From: an uncultured Paracoccaceae bacterium
Lineage (GTDB): Bacteria; Pseudomonadota; Alphaproteobacteria; Rhodobacterales; Rhodobacteraceae
Reading direction: 5' to 3'
Assembly (NCBI GenBank): GCA_937927675.1
Contig: CALBSG010000058.1
Location: 1-60,375 of the forward strand
Length of the DNA stretch: 60,375 bases
Part shown: one piece after another, positions 8,031 through 15,895 of the stretch
Position numbering within the stretch: the stretch's first letter is position 1
Layout: every line of letters starts with the position of its first letter
Notes under the pieces: model-generated
The model's input: only the letters and a program-made list of their open reading frames with translations
Databases searched by the model: none
What the model was told of the DNA's origin: nothing
Translations under genes and position numbers: made by a program

Positions 8031-8687
8031 TCACACCGGACGCTTGGCAAAGCGCAGGTAGGGCAGCTTGACGTCCAGATCGCCGAACTTGGCTTTGGCG
8101 TCGTCGGTCGACACCGACAGCGCCACGATCACATCCTGCCCCGGCACCCAGTTGGCAGGCGTTGCAAACGGCACGCCATCGGTAGCCTGCACAGCATCCA
8201 GCGCCCGCAGAATCTCAGCAAAGTTGCGGCCCACCGACATCGGATAAGACATCGTCAACCGCACCTTTTTGTCCGGCCCAACGATATAGACCGTGCGCAC
8301 CGTCGCCGAGTTGGCGGGCGTGCGGCCTTCGGTCGGCAGATAGAAATCTGCCGGCAGCATGTCATAGGCCTTGGATACGGTCAGCGAGGTGTCGTCGATG
8401 ATCGGGAAATCGGCGGCGGCGCCCGAAAAGGTCTCAATGTCGCGCTTCCACTTCTGGTGGTCTTCCACGCTGTCCACCGACACACCGATCACCTTGGTGT
8501 TGCGCTTCTTCCATTCGGCGGCCAGCTGCGCGACGGCACCGAACTCGGTGGTGCAAACCGGCGTGAAATCGCGCGGGTGGCTGAAGATGATGGCATAGCT
8601 GTCGCCCAGCCACTCATGAAACTTGATAGTGCCCGCCGTGCTTTCGGCGGTGAAATCGGGGGCGGTGTCGTTGATGCGGACGGCCAT
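8031..8687 (-). CDS. 1-Cys peroxiredoxin (Prx6 type)
   Basis: 218 aa. The peroxidatic cysteine is C45 in PRDFTPVCTTEFG; it is the only cysteine in the protein, so there is no internal resolving Cys. The C-terminal extension (to PYLRFAKRPV) is typical of the Prx6/AhpC-TSA 1-Cys subgroup. It reduces H2O2 or organic peroxides in the cytoplasm with an external thiol donor. The start is MAVRINDTAP at 8687, with GGAG 8 nt upstream; in-frame ATGs at 8699 and 8741 are less well placed. Convergent with dadA. Confidence 0.92.
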   Translation of the reverse strand: MAVRINDTAPDFTAESTAGTIKFHEWLGDSYAIIFSHPRDFTPVCTTEFGAVAQLAAEWKKRNTKVIGVSVDSVEDHQKWKRDIETFSGAAADFPIIDDTSLTVSKAYDMLPADFYLPTEGRTPANSATVRTVYIVGPDKKVRLTMSYPMSVGRNFAEILRALDAVQATDGVPFATPANWVPGQDVIVALSVSTDDAKAKFGDLDVKLPYLRFAKRPV

Positions 8688-8922
8688 TGGAAACTCCATT
8701 CTGTCTTGGCCCACCCTATCTGCTTTCGGAAAAGGTTTCACCCCCTTGGGTCGAAAGGACGCAAGTTAAGGAAATTCTGCCAGCAAGGGGATCACAATTG
8801 GTAAGGCGTTTTTTGTAACGCCCCCAACACGGCGGAGTTTTTCTTTGTCAGAACCGCAAAGGCCGACGTTTTCACCCTATCTGAACCGTCACAATTCAGA
8901 TCTTCCTGCAGTCAAAGAAAAC

Positions 8923-8936
8923 TTGACACATGTGTC
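8923..8936 (+). promoter_or_regulatory. Perfect 12-bp palindrome over a TTGACA box
   Basis: GACACATGTGTC (8925-8936) is a perfect palindrome. Its left half overlaps TTGACA (8923-8928), a consensus -35 hexamer, about 50 nt upstream of the oxidoreductase start at 8977. This looks like an operator placed to block RNA polymerase. The bound regulator is unknown, and no regulator gene is adjacent. Confidence 0.5.
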
Positions 8937-8976
8937 GATTTATCTTTTCCTCACCCCGTCAGCCTGAGGATTTTCC

Positions 8977-10953
8977 ATGAGCCAGCATCCCCGCCTTTTG
9001 TCGCCCGCCACACTGCGCGGTCAGACCCTGCGCAACCGCATTGTCTTTGGTGCCCACACCAACAACATGGCCGAAGGCGGCCTGCCCCTCGCCCGGCAAG
9101 GGGCCTATTGGCTGGAACGCGCCTTGGGCGGTGCAGGCATGATCGTGACCGAACCGGTTCCGGCACATCGCACCGGGGTTCTGACACGGGGCAACCTAGC
9201 GCCCGAATCTGATGATATTATCCCGCATTTTCAGGACATTACCGAAAAAATAAAAGCTGCGGGCAGCGTCATCATCCAGCAAATCTACCACGTTGGCGCG
9301 CATGGTGATTCGGATCTGTCATTCCAGCCCCATTGGTCACCATCAGGCGGGCCGTCCTATCACGACAGCGACGGCAGCCACAAAATGACCGCTGCCGAAA
9401 TCGAAGAAATCTTCGAGGCGCATGCCGCCGCCGCCCGCCGCGCCAAGGCCTGTGGCTTTCAAGGGGTCGAAGTTTGGGCCGCCTATCACTCGCTGATCGA
9501 CCAGTTCTGGACGCCGTGGTCCAACACCCGTGACGACAAATGGGGCGGCAGTCTTGAAAATCGCACCCGATTTTCGCGCGAGTTGATAGCCCGCATCCGC
9601 CGTGATTGCGGCCCGGATTTCATCATCGGCTTGGCCATCAGCTATTCCCCCGCCTATTCGGTTTCGCTGTCCGCAGATGAGTTGTGCGAGATCGTGAGCT
9701 TGCATGACAGCACGGGGGATGTGGATTATTTCACCTGCGGCTATGGCAGCTATCTGGAATTTGAAGGCATCATCCCGGCCTTTACCGAAGGCGAAAAGCT
9801 GACGACGCCGATGACCGCGCGGCTGAAAACGGTGGTCAAACATGCCCTCATCACCTCTGAGGCCGGGGTTCGCACCCCCGAGAACGCCGAAACCATCCTG
9901 TCCTCGGGCGAGGCGGATATGGTGTCGATCGTGCGTGGGCAGATCGCTGACCCGCATCTGGCGCGCAAGGTGACCGAAGGCCGCCCGCAAGACATTCGCG
10001 GCTGTATTTCCTGCAACCAGATGTGCTGGGGGCGGCGCAGCCGCGACTATTGGATTTCCTGTCTCATCAACCCCTCAGTTGGGCGCGAATGGGAATGGGG
10101 CGGGGATCGGTTTGAAAAGGCCGCCGCGCCGAAATCGGTGCTGGTCGTGGGCGCGGGCCCTGCCGGTTTGGAGGCCGCCCGCGTGGCCGCCGAGCGCGGC
10201 CACAAGGTCGAGATCGTCGAGGCCCTGCCCGTGATCGGGGGGCAGTTCCGGTTGGCCGGCATGCAGCCCCGCCGCGCGCAAATTCTGGATCTGATGGACT
10301 GGTATGAACGCCAGTTTGAAAAACTGGGCGTCACCCTGCGGCTGAACACCTTCCTTGATGAGGACGAGATTGCAGCGCATCCGGCAGAGGTGATTGTGCT
10401 GGCCACGGGGTCCCTGCCCGACGAAACCGGGTTCCAGCGTTGGCAACCGCATCTCGCGGCACTGCCGGGGATTGAGCTGGGCGGCGTTTGGTCACCGGAA
10501 GACACCATGCGGCGCGAGGCGCGCTTGGGGGATGCTGTGGTGCTTTACGACGAAGGGTCGAACTGGCGCGGGGTTGGCACGGCTTGGGCCTTGGCCGAGC
10601 GCGGCCATCAGGTGACGATCGTGACGCCGGAACCCTTTGTTGGAAAAGAGATCTCTCGCACCTCGGCCGATGGATCGGCCCGGCGCAAACTGGCCAAGCT
10701 CGGGGTAAAGTTCTTGACCGAACATTGCCTGACGCGCTGGCATGGCAATGGCGTGACGGTCAAAAATTTCCTGACGGGAGAGGAAGAAACCCTCGCCGCC
10801 AGCGGGCTGGTGATGGCCACCACAAACCGCAGTTTTGACCCTTGGCCCGCCGCGTTTGGAGGCAAGGCGACGCATCGGATCGGCGATTGCGCCGCGCCGC
10901 GTTTGGCGGCCTATGCTTTCCATGAAGGGCGCAAACTGGCGCTGAACCTGTAG
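8977..10953 (+). CDS. FMN/4Fe-4S/FAD oxidoreductase, TMADH / N-methylproline demethylase-like
   Basis: 658 aa, three-part architecture of trimethylamine dehydrogenase and 2,4-dienoyl-CoA reductase. Residues 1 to about 335 are an Old Yellow Enzyme-like FMN TIM barrel. The Fe-S motif has Cys 343, 346, 350 and 362 (CISC, NQMC, WISC). From about 388 a Rossmann FAD/NAD domain begins with VVGAGPAGLEAA, and a second nucleotide site starts near VVLYDEGSNWRGVG. These enzymes oxidise N-methyl groups or reduce enoyl compounds; the substrate cannot be read here, though the overall match feels closest to N-methylproline/dimethylglycine-type demethylases. TGAGGA precedes the ATG. Single gene behind a palindromic operator. 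Confidence 0.8.
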   Translation: MSQHPRLLSPATLRGQTLRNRIVFGAHTNNMAEGGLPLARQGAYWLERALGGAGMIVTEPVPAHRTGVLTRGNLAPESDDIIPHFQDITEKIKAAGSVIIQQIYHVGAHGDSDLSFQPHWSPSGGPSYHDSDGSHKMTAAEIEEIFEAHAAAARRAKACGFQGVEVWAAYHSLIDQFWTPWSNTRDDKWGGSLENRTRFSRELIARIRRDCGPDFIIGLAISYSPAYSVSLSADELCEIVSLHDSTGDVDYFTCGYGSYLEFEGIIPAFTEGEKLTTPMTARLKTVVKHALITSEAGVRTPENAETILSSGEADMVSIVRGQIADPHLARKVTEGRPQDIRGCISCNQMCWGRRSRDYWISCLINPSVGREWEWGGDRFEKAAAPKSVLVVGAGPAGLEAARVAAERGHKVEIVEALPVIGGQFRLAGMQPRRAQILDLMDWYERQFEKLGVTLRLNTFLDEDEIAAHPAEVIVLATGSLPDETGFQRWQPHLAALPGIELGGVWSPEDTMRREARLGDAVVLYDEGSNWRGVGTAWALAERGHQVTIVTPEPFVGKEISRTSADGSARRKLAKLGVKFLTEHCLTRWHGNGVTVKNFLTGEEETLAASGLVMATTNRSFDPWPAAFGGKATHRIGDCAAPRLAAYAFHEGRKLALNL

Positions 10954-10969
10954 GGCCTGTGCAAGACGG

Positions 10970-11000
10970 GATCAGCGGGGCGACCTTCGGCCCGCTGATC
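10970..11000. terminator. Hairpin between convergent genes
   Basis: GATCAGCGGG (10970-10979) pairs perfectly with CCCGCTGATC (10991-11000). It lies between the stops of two convergent genes. The T tract is poor (GTTCTTC), so termination may be weak or Rho-assisted. Confidence 0.6.
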
Positions 11001-11005
11001 GTTCT

Positions 11006-12610
11006 TCAGCTTGCCCGCGCAAAACTGCCGATTTGGGCAAGCTGCCATGCCGCGCCATAGCGCATGGACGCCGCAGGATTTTGCAAAAGAACCCCCGGGG
11101 CAAGCTGTTCATATTGGTCCGCAAAGGACACCACCTTGTCCGTCGAGGCGCGGCGCTGAAAGTGGTGCGGGCGCAGCTGATTTGGATGCGACAGCCCGGC
11201 CGCGGCCACCAATTCGGACAGCGCCTGCAAGGTGTTGTGGTGGAAGTTCTTTACCCGCTCTGCCTTGTCTTCCACCACCAGCGCACGGTTGCGCAACGGG
11301 TCTTGGGTGGCAACCCCGGTCGGACATTCCCCGGTGTGGCAGGATTGGGCCTGTATGCAGCCGACGGCGAACATAAAGCCACGCGCCGAATTGCACCAAT
11401 CGGCCCCAAGCGCTATGATCTTGGCCATATCAAAGGCCGAGGTGATCTTGCCCGACGCCCCCAGTTTCACCCGATCGCGCAGCCCGACACCGATCAAGGC
11501 ATTATGGGCAAAGGACAACCCATCGCGCAACGGCATGCCGATGTGATCCATGAATTCCAGCGGGGCCGCACCTGTGCCGCCCTCTTTGCCGTCAATCACG
11601 ATGAAATCGGGGGTGATATCGGTTTCAACCATGGCTTTGCAGATCGCCATAAACTCCCATTCGTGGCCAAGGCACAGCTTGAAGCCGGTCGGTTTTCCAC
11701 CGGACAAATCACGCAACTGGGCAACGAAGTGCAAAAGCTCAACAGGCGTGGAAAAGGCCGAGTGGCGGGCAGGCGAAATACAATCGCGCCCCATTGGCAC
11801 CCCACGGATCAAGGCGATTTCTTCTGTCACCTTGGCCGCAGGCAAGACCCCGCCATGGCCGGGCTTGGCCCCTTGGCTGAGCTTTATCTCAATCATCTTG
11901 ATCTGCGGGTCTGCGGCCGTCTTGGCAAAAGCGTCAGGGTCAAAACCGCCGTCACGCCCGCGGCATCCGAAATAACCCGAGCCGATTTCCCAGACCAAAT
12001 CGCCCCCCATCTCACGGTGATAGGGCGAGACGCCGCCCTCGCCAGTGTCATGGAAAAACGCACCGAGCTTTGCCCCCTTGTTCAAGGCCCGAATGGCGTT
12101 TTGCGAAAGCGCGCCGTAGCTCATCGCAGAGATGTTCAGCAGGCTGGCCGAATAGCTGCCGATCTGCACCCGCATCTGAGAGACCGGCAGCGGAGAGGCC
12201 GGCACCAGCGAATGATGCAGCCACTCATATTGCTCTTTATAAACGTCGAGCAGCGTGCCGAAGGGGCGTTTATCCAGCTCTTTCTTTGCACGTTGATAGA
12301 CGATGGCCCGTTGGTCGCGCGAAAATGGCGCCCCATCTTTTTCGCCTTCAAAGAAATACTGCCGCATCTCGGGCCGCACCGCCTCCAGCAAAAAGCGCAG
12401 ACGCGCCGCAATGGGATAGTTGCGCAGAACCGCGTGACGGGTCTGCGTAAAATCACGCAGACCAAGCGTCACAAGCGAGGCAAAGGCCACAAAACAGCAG
12501 GCAAAGAAAAACGATGACCGTGGCCAGATCAACGACGCCCCAAGCGAGGCGATGGCCAAGGCAACCGAGATGGTCAGCGGCAGATAGCGAAATTTGAACA
12601 TCAGGCGCAT
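11006..12610 (-). CDS. Membrane-anchored FMN-binding glutamate synthase-like protein
   Basis: 534 aa. Two N-terminal transmembrane helices (about 8-45) precede a glutamate synthase central/FMN domain. GYFGCRGRDGGFD, KLSQGAKPGHGGVLPAAKV, DGKEGGTGAAP and the cysteine motif CIQAQSCHTGEC (equivalent to the 3Fe-4S region of GltB) are seen. There is no N-terminal glutaminase domain, so it cannot use glutamine as GltB does. The biological reaction of these stand-alone proteins is not well defined. The start at 12610 has GAGAGGAGG just upstream; a GTG at 12625 would overlap that site. It is last in the minus-strand run that starts with the RidA gene. Confidence 0.85.
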   Translation of the reverse strand: MRLMFKFRYLPLTISVALAIASLGASLIWPRSSFFFACCFVAFASLVTLGLRDFTQTRHAVLRNYPIAARLRFLLEAVRPEMRQYFFEGEKDGAPFSRDQRAIVYQRAKKELDKRPFGTLLDVYKEQYEWLHHSLVPASPLPVSQMRVQIGSYSASLLNISAMSYGALSQNAIRALNKGAKLGAFFHDTGEGGVSPYHREMGGDLVWEIGSGYFGCRGRDGGFDPDAFAKTAADPQIKMIEIKLSQGAKPGHGGVLPAAKVTEEIALIRGVPMGRDCISPARHSAFSTPVELLHFVAQLRDLSGGKPTGFKLCLGHEWEFMAICKAMVETDITPDFIVIDGKEGGTGAAPLEFMDHIGMPLRDGLSFAHNALIGVGLRDRVKLGASGKITSAFDMAKIIALGADWCNSARGFMFAVGCIQAQSCHTGECPTGVATQDPLRNRALVVEDKAERVKNFHHNTLQALSELVAAAGLSHPNQLRPHHFQRRASTDKVVSFADQYEQLAPGVLLQNPAASMRYGAAWQLAQIGSFARAS

Positions 12611-12674
12611 GGGGCCTCCTCTCACCCGGCATCAAAGCGCAGGGAGATTGCAGCAAGGTTAACATGCGACGCCG

Positions 12675-13328
12675 TCAGAACGGGCAGGGCGCAGAAAATT
12701 CTACCATTTTGCCGGTTCCCGGGTGATGCAGAGCCAATGTTTCGGCGTGCAGCATCAGCCGGGGGTAGTTCAAAGCCGCCCCCGTTGCATAGATCGGGTC
12801 GCCGAGAATCGGGTGGCCCAGCGCCAGCATGTGTACCCGGAGCTGATGGCTGCGCCCGGTTTTCGGGAACATCCGCACGCGGGTTTCACCGGGCGCCCGC
12901 CCGATCACCTGCCAATCGGTCTGCGCGGGTCGTCCATGTTCATGGCTGACCATCTGGCGTGGGCGGTTCGGCCAGTCAGCGCAAAGGGGCAGGTCAATAT
13001 GGCCCGCCTCGCCGACGATCTCTCCGGCAACCCGTGCGATGTAGGATTTCTGGGCCCGACGCTGTTCAAACTCTTGCCCCAGAAAACCTTGGGCCTTTTT
13101 GGTCTTGGCAAAGATCATCACGCCCGAGGTGTCGCAATCCAGCCGATGCACCAAGAGCGTATCCCACTGCGCAGCCTGCAGCCGCGACACCAGACAATCC
13201 GACCGCCCTTCGAGCTTGCCCGGCACAGAGAGCAACCCCGAAGGTTTGTTGACCACAAGGATCAGATCATCCTGATATAGGATATCCAGCGGCACATCGG
13301 GCGGATTGTAGTCAAAATCCGGGATCAT
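12675..13328 (-). CDS. RluA-family pseudouridine synthase
   Basis: 217 aa. The catalytic motif is HRLDCDTSG (61-69) with D64 the nucleophile; VNKPSGLLSVPG (27-38) and KTGRSHQLRVHM are other family blocks. There is no S4 RNA-binding domain, and the short length suggests an RluA/TruC-like enzyme acting on 23S rRNA or tRNA; the target base is not determinable. The ATG at 13328 overlaps the TGA of the preceding methyltransferase (ATGA), implying translational coupling. The frame extends upstream to 13484, but that lies inside the upstream gene. Confidence 0.9.
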   Translation of the reverse strand: MIPDFDYNPPDVPLDILYQDDLILVVNKPSGLLSVPGKLEGRSDCLVSRLQAAQWDTLLVHRLDCDTSGVMIFAKTKKAQGFLGQEFEQRRAQKSYIARVAGEIVGEAGHIDLPLCADWPNRPRQMVSHEHGRPAQTDWQVIGRAPGETRVRMFPKTGRSHQLRVHMLALGHPILGDPIYATGAALNYPRLMLHAETLALHHPGTGKMVEFSAPCPF

Positions 13329-14221
13329 GCGATGCTGTGGCCTGCGGCCTTCAAAGCCGCCGCAAGGTGACGGATATGGGCCGGGCCAACCTCGCAGCAG
13401 CCCCCGACAATCGTTGCGCCCATATCCACCCAGCGCAGGGCAAAGGCGGTGTATTTTTCCGGCGTCAGGTCGTGGCGGCCACAATAGGCGGGCGCGTCAT
13501 GGGTATCGGGCAGGGGCAGACTGGAGATTTCCGAGAACCCATTGGCATAGGCACCGAACGGCAAGCCAAGCGGTTTTAGCGCGGCCATGGCCGCCTCCAT
13601 CGCCTCGGGCATCGAGCAATTGGCCAGCACCGCCGCTGTCGGATGTTGGGCAATCACCTCGGCCAAAGCGGCAACAGGCTCGCCCGAACGCAGGCGCGTG
13701 CCATCCCGGTCATCAACAGAAACCGAAAGCCAGACCGGCTTGCCCGCCGCTTGCCCGCCCGCCAGCGCACCACGGCACAGATCCAGCGACGACATGGTTT
13801 CACACAGGATCACATCGACATGCGGCGCCATAAGTGCGGCCTTTTCGGCATAAAGCGCCGTTGAAACCGCGACAGCAGGCGTCAGATCGGGGCGATAGCT
13901 TTCGCCCAATGGCCCCATAGACCCCGCAATGATGCCCCGCCCCGCCTCGGCGCGGGCTTCGTGTGCCTCCATCAGGGCGCGCAGATGCAGCGCGTGGTAA
14001 TAGTGGTCCAGATCCACCCCCACCAACCGATCATGCAGGATGTTATAGGTGTTGGTGGTGGCCACACTCGCCCCTGCCGCAAAGTAATCGGCATGGATCG
14101 CCTTCACCAACCCCGGATGGTCAATCATCACACGGGTGGCCCAGAGCGGCGTCGGCTCATCCCCGGAACGGGCAACAAGCTCTTGCCCCATGCCGCCGTC
14201 AAGAAGGGTAATGTTTGCCAT
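13325..14221 (-). CDS. Homocysteine S-methyltransferase family protein
   Basis: 298 aa, a single Zn-dependent methyltransferase barrel. Zinc ligands are visible as C202 (ANCS) and C275-C276 (GGCC). It starts MANITLLDGGMGQEL, the usual DGG(M/T)GxxL opening of the family. Members transfer methyl from S-methylmethionine, betaine or similar donors to homocysteine. The donor here is unknown. AAGGA precedes the ATG inside the end of the LysE gene, with two bases between the LysE stop and this start; its own stop overlaps the RluA-family start. It is cytoplasmic. Confidence 0.88.
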   Translation of the reverse strand: MANITLLDGGMGQELVARSGDEPTPLWATRVMIDHPGLVKAIHADYFAAGASVATTNTYNILHDRLVGVDLDHYYHALHLRALMEAHEARAEAGRGIIAGSMGPLGESYRPDLTPAVAVSTALYAEKAALMAPHVDVILCETMSSLDLCRGALAGGQAAGKPVWLSVSVDDRDGTRLRSGEPVAALAEVIAQHPTAAVLANCSMPEAMEAAMAALKPLGLPFGAYANGFSEISSLPLPDTHDAPAYCGRHDLTPEKYTAFALRWVDMGATIVGGCCEVGPAHIRHLAAALKAAGHSIA

Positions 14222-14223
14222 GG

Positions 14224-14835
14224 TCAATCCTTCAGCATGCGCAACGCCATAAGGCCAAAGACCCCGGCGGCGAGTTTGTTCATCACGCCCATACGGGCCG
14301 ACAGCGCTTGTCCAGCAAAACCCGCCAAAGCGCCGTATCCGGCGGTAATGCACATGCCCGACAGGGTAAAGACCGCACCAAGGATCAATATCTGCTGCCA
14401 AACCGGGCCGCGCGCGGGATCGGTGAATTGCGGCAAGAAGGCCAGAACGAAAAGTGCAACCTTGGGGTTCAGCGCATTGGTCAAAAAGCCGCGCCAAAAG
14501 GCGCGCGGCAGGCTGGAAATGCCGCTGCCCGCCTGTGCTGGCCGCGCAGTCCAAGCCCCCCACGCAAGGTAAAGCAAATAGCCCGCGCCGAACCAGCGCA
14601 GGCCGGTCATCGCCGCCGGATGCGCCGCCAGCAGGGCCGCAACACCGATCGCCGCCAGACCTACATGCCAAAAGCCGCCAAGGCCCACCCCCGCGCCTGC
14701 GGCGATGCCCGCACGCGGCCCGCCCGCCATACCGCTGGCGGTGGCAAACATCACATCTGCCCCCGGCGTCAGGTTGAGCAAGATGCCAGCCGAGGTGAAG
14801 GCCAAAAGAGTCTCTAGGGGGACAAGGTCAAGCAT
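14224..14835 (-). CDS. LysE/RhtB-family amino acid exporter
   Basis: 203 aa, about six transmembrane helices. Family features are LNLTPGADVMFATASG near residues 20-35 and FLTNALNPKVALFVLAFLPQF near 115-135. LysE members export amino acids such as lysine, homoserine or threonine; the substrate here is unknown. It sits directly before the homocysteine methyltransferase, so export of a related amino acid is possible but only inferred. The ribosome-binding site is weak. Confidence 0.88.
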   Translation of the reverse strand: MLDLVPLETLLAFTSAGILLNLTPGADVMFATASGMAGGPRAGIAAGAGVGLGGFWHVGLAAIGVAALLAAHPAAMTGLRWFGAGYLLYLAWGAWTARPAQAGSGISSLPRAFWRGFLTNALNPKVALFVLAFLPQFTDPARGPVWQQILILGAVFTLSGMCITAGYGALAGFAGQALSARMGVMNKLAAGVFGLMALRMLKD

Positions 14836-14886
14836 ACCGGCACAATCCCCGCCTTGAAGGCGAAGATCAAGAGAGGTGATCTGATC

Positions 14887-15255
14887 TTACGCCTTCGCGC
14901 CCTCACGGCGGATCTGGCACAGGCAGGAAATCGGCTCGGCATGGTCATGCACCACCTCTGCCGCGCCGGCCAGACGGTCCATGCGCCGGGCCAGATCAAT
15001 GTCCAACACCGACAGCCCATCGCAGTCATGGGTGGTCAGCGTCACATCGACGATGTTGAACCGGTTGGTCCATTCCGGGTGGTGGTTCGCCTTTTCCGCC
15101 GCCAAAGCCGCACGCGACATAAAACCCCAGGCTTCGGAAAAGCTGCGGAACTTCCAGATTTTGCGGATCGCGTCACGCCCCGAAACCGGGCCCCAACCAG
15201 TTTCGCCCAAAGGCGGCAGGGAAGCCTCGCGTTCAGCTATGCTCAGACTTTTCAT
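14887..15255 (-). CDS. phhB: Pterin-4a-carbinolamine dehydratase
   Basis: 122 aa. The active-site signature EKANHHPEW gives H58 and H59, followed by H76 (TTHDCDG) and an Asp soon after, as in PCD/DCoH. It dehydrates 4a-hydroxytetrahydrobiopterin formed by aromatic amino acid hydroxylases. No phenylalanine hydroxylase is seen in the window. AAGGGG is well spaced for the ATG at 15255 (MKSLSI); another ATG at 15261 overlaps the upstream GST stop as ATGA and would add two residues. Either start is plausible. Confidence 0.88.
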   Translation of the reverse strand: MKSLSIAEREASLPPLGETGWGPVSGRDAIRKIWKFRSFSEAWGFMSRAALAAEKANHHPEWTNRFNIVDVTLTTHDCDGLSVLDIDLARRMDRLAGAAEVVHDHAEPISCLCQIRREGAKA

Positions 15256-15257
15256 CG

Positions 15258-15860
15258 TCATTCCCCTTTCATCACAGCATCATCCAGTGCATTGGCCCGC
15301 GCCAAGGCAGGGCGGGTCTTGATGCGGTCCCAATAGGCCAGCAACTCTGGCGTTGCAGGCAGGGTCTTGAACCCCAGACCCCAACCGATCTGGCTGCCGA
15401 CATAGACATCTGCTGCCGTAAACTGATCACCACAGAAATAGCGGTGCGTGGCAAGATGGCCAGAAAGCGTCGTCAGGACATCGTCCATGCTGCCATAGCC
15501 AACGGTCCGCTTTCGGTCCGGCGCGGGCACCCAACCCATGGCGCCATTGACCACGGCCTGCTCCAACGGCCCGGCCCCAAAAAACATCCAGCGGTAAAAT
15601 GCGCCCCGCGCCGCGGGCATCAATCCGGCCTCGGGGAAGGTTTCCGCCAGATAGGTGCAGATCGCCCCGCCCTCGGTGATGACCTGCCCGTCGTGGACCA
15701 GCGCGGGCACCTTTCCCATCGGGTTGACCGCCAGATAGGCCGGGGCCTTCATGCTGGTGCCATAGTCCAGCACGACGGTGTCATAGGGCTGACCGATTTC
15801 TTCCAGCATCCAACGCGCAATGCGGCCGCGTGACATCGGGTTCGTATAAAGGGTCAGCAT
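15258..15860 (-). CDS. Glutathione S-transferase family protein
   Basis: 200 aa. The N-terminal thioredoxin-like half starts MLTLYTNPMSRGRIARW, with the cis-Pro region GKVPALV and the ITEGGAI segment that contacts glutathione; the all-alpha C-terminal half contains GDQFTAADVYVG. The Ser in NPMSRGR occupies the usual catalytic position. The substrate is unknown. GAGGAG precedes the ATG. The stop overlaps the start of the pterin dehydratase region. Confidence 0.9.
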   Translation of the reverse strand: MLTLYTNPMSRGRIARWMLEEIGQPYDTVVLDYGTSMKAPAYLAVNPMGKVPALVHDGQVITEGGAICTYLAETFPEAGLMPAARGAFYRWMFFGAGPLEQAVVNGAMGWVPAPDRKRTVGYGSMDDVLTTLSGHLATHRYFCGDQFTAADVYVGSQIGWGLGFKTLPATPELLAYWDRIKTRPALARANALDDAVMKGE

Positions 15861-15895
15861 CGAAACTCCTCGTCATGCCTGGGCAGCGCCGCGGT

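Noticed and set aside
11033..12517. 494-codon frame opposite the glutamate synthase-like gene
   Set aside because: The minus-strand protein has clear FMN and cysteine motifs; the plus-strand frame shows none.
13329..13484. N-terminal extension of the pseudouridine synthase
   Set aside because: It lies wholly inside the upstream methyltransferase; the ATGA overlap gives a standard start.
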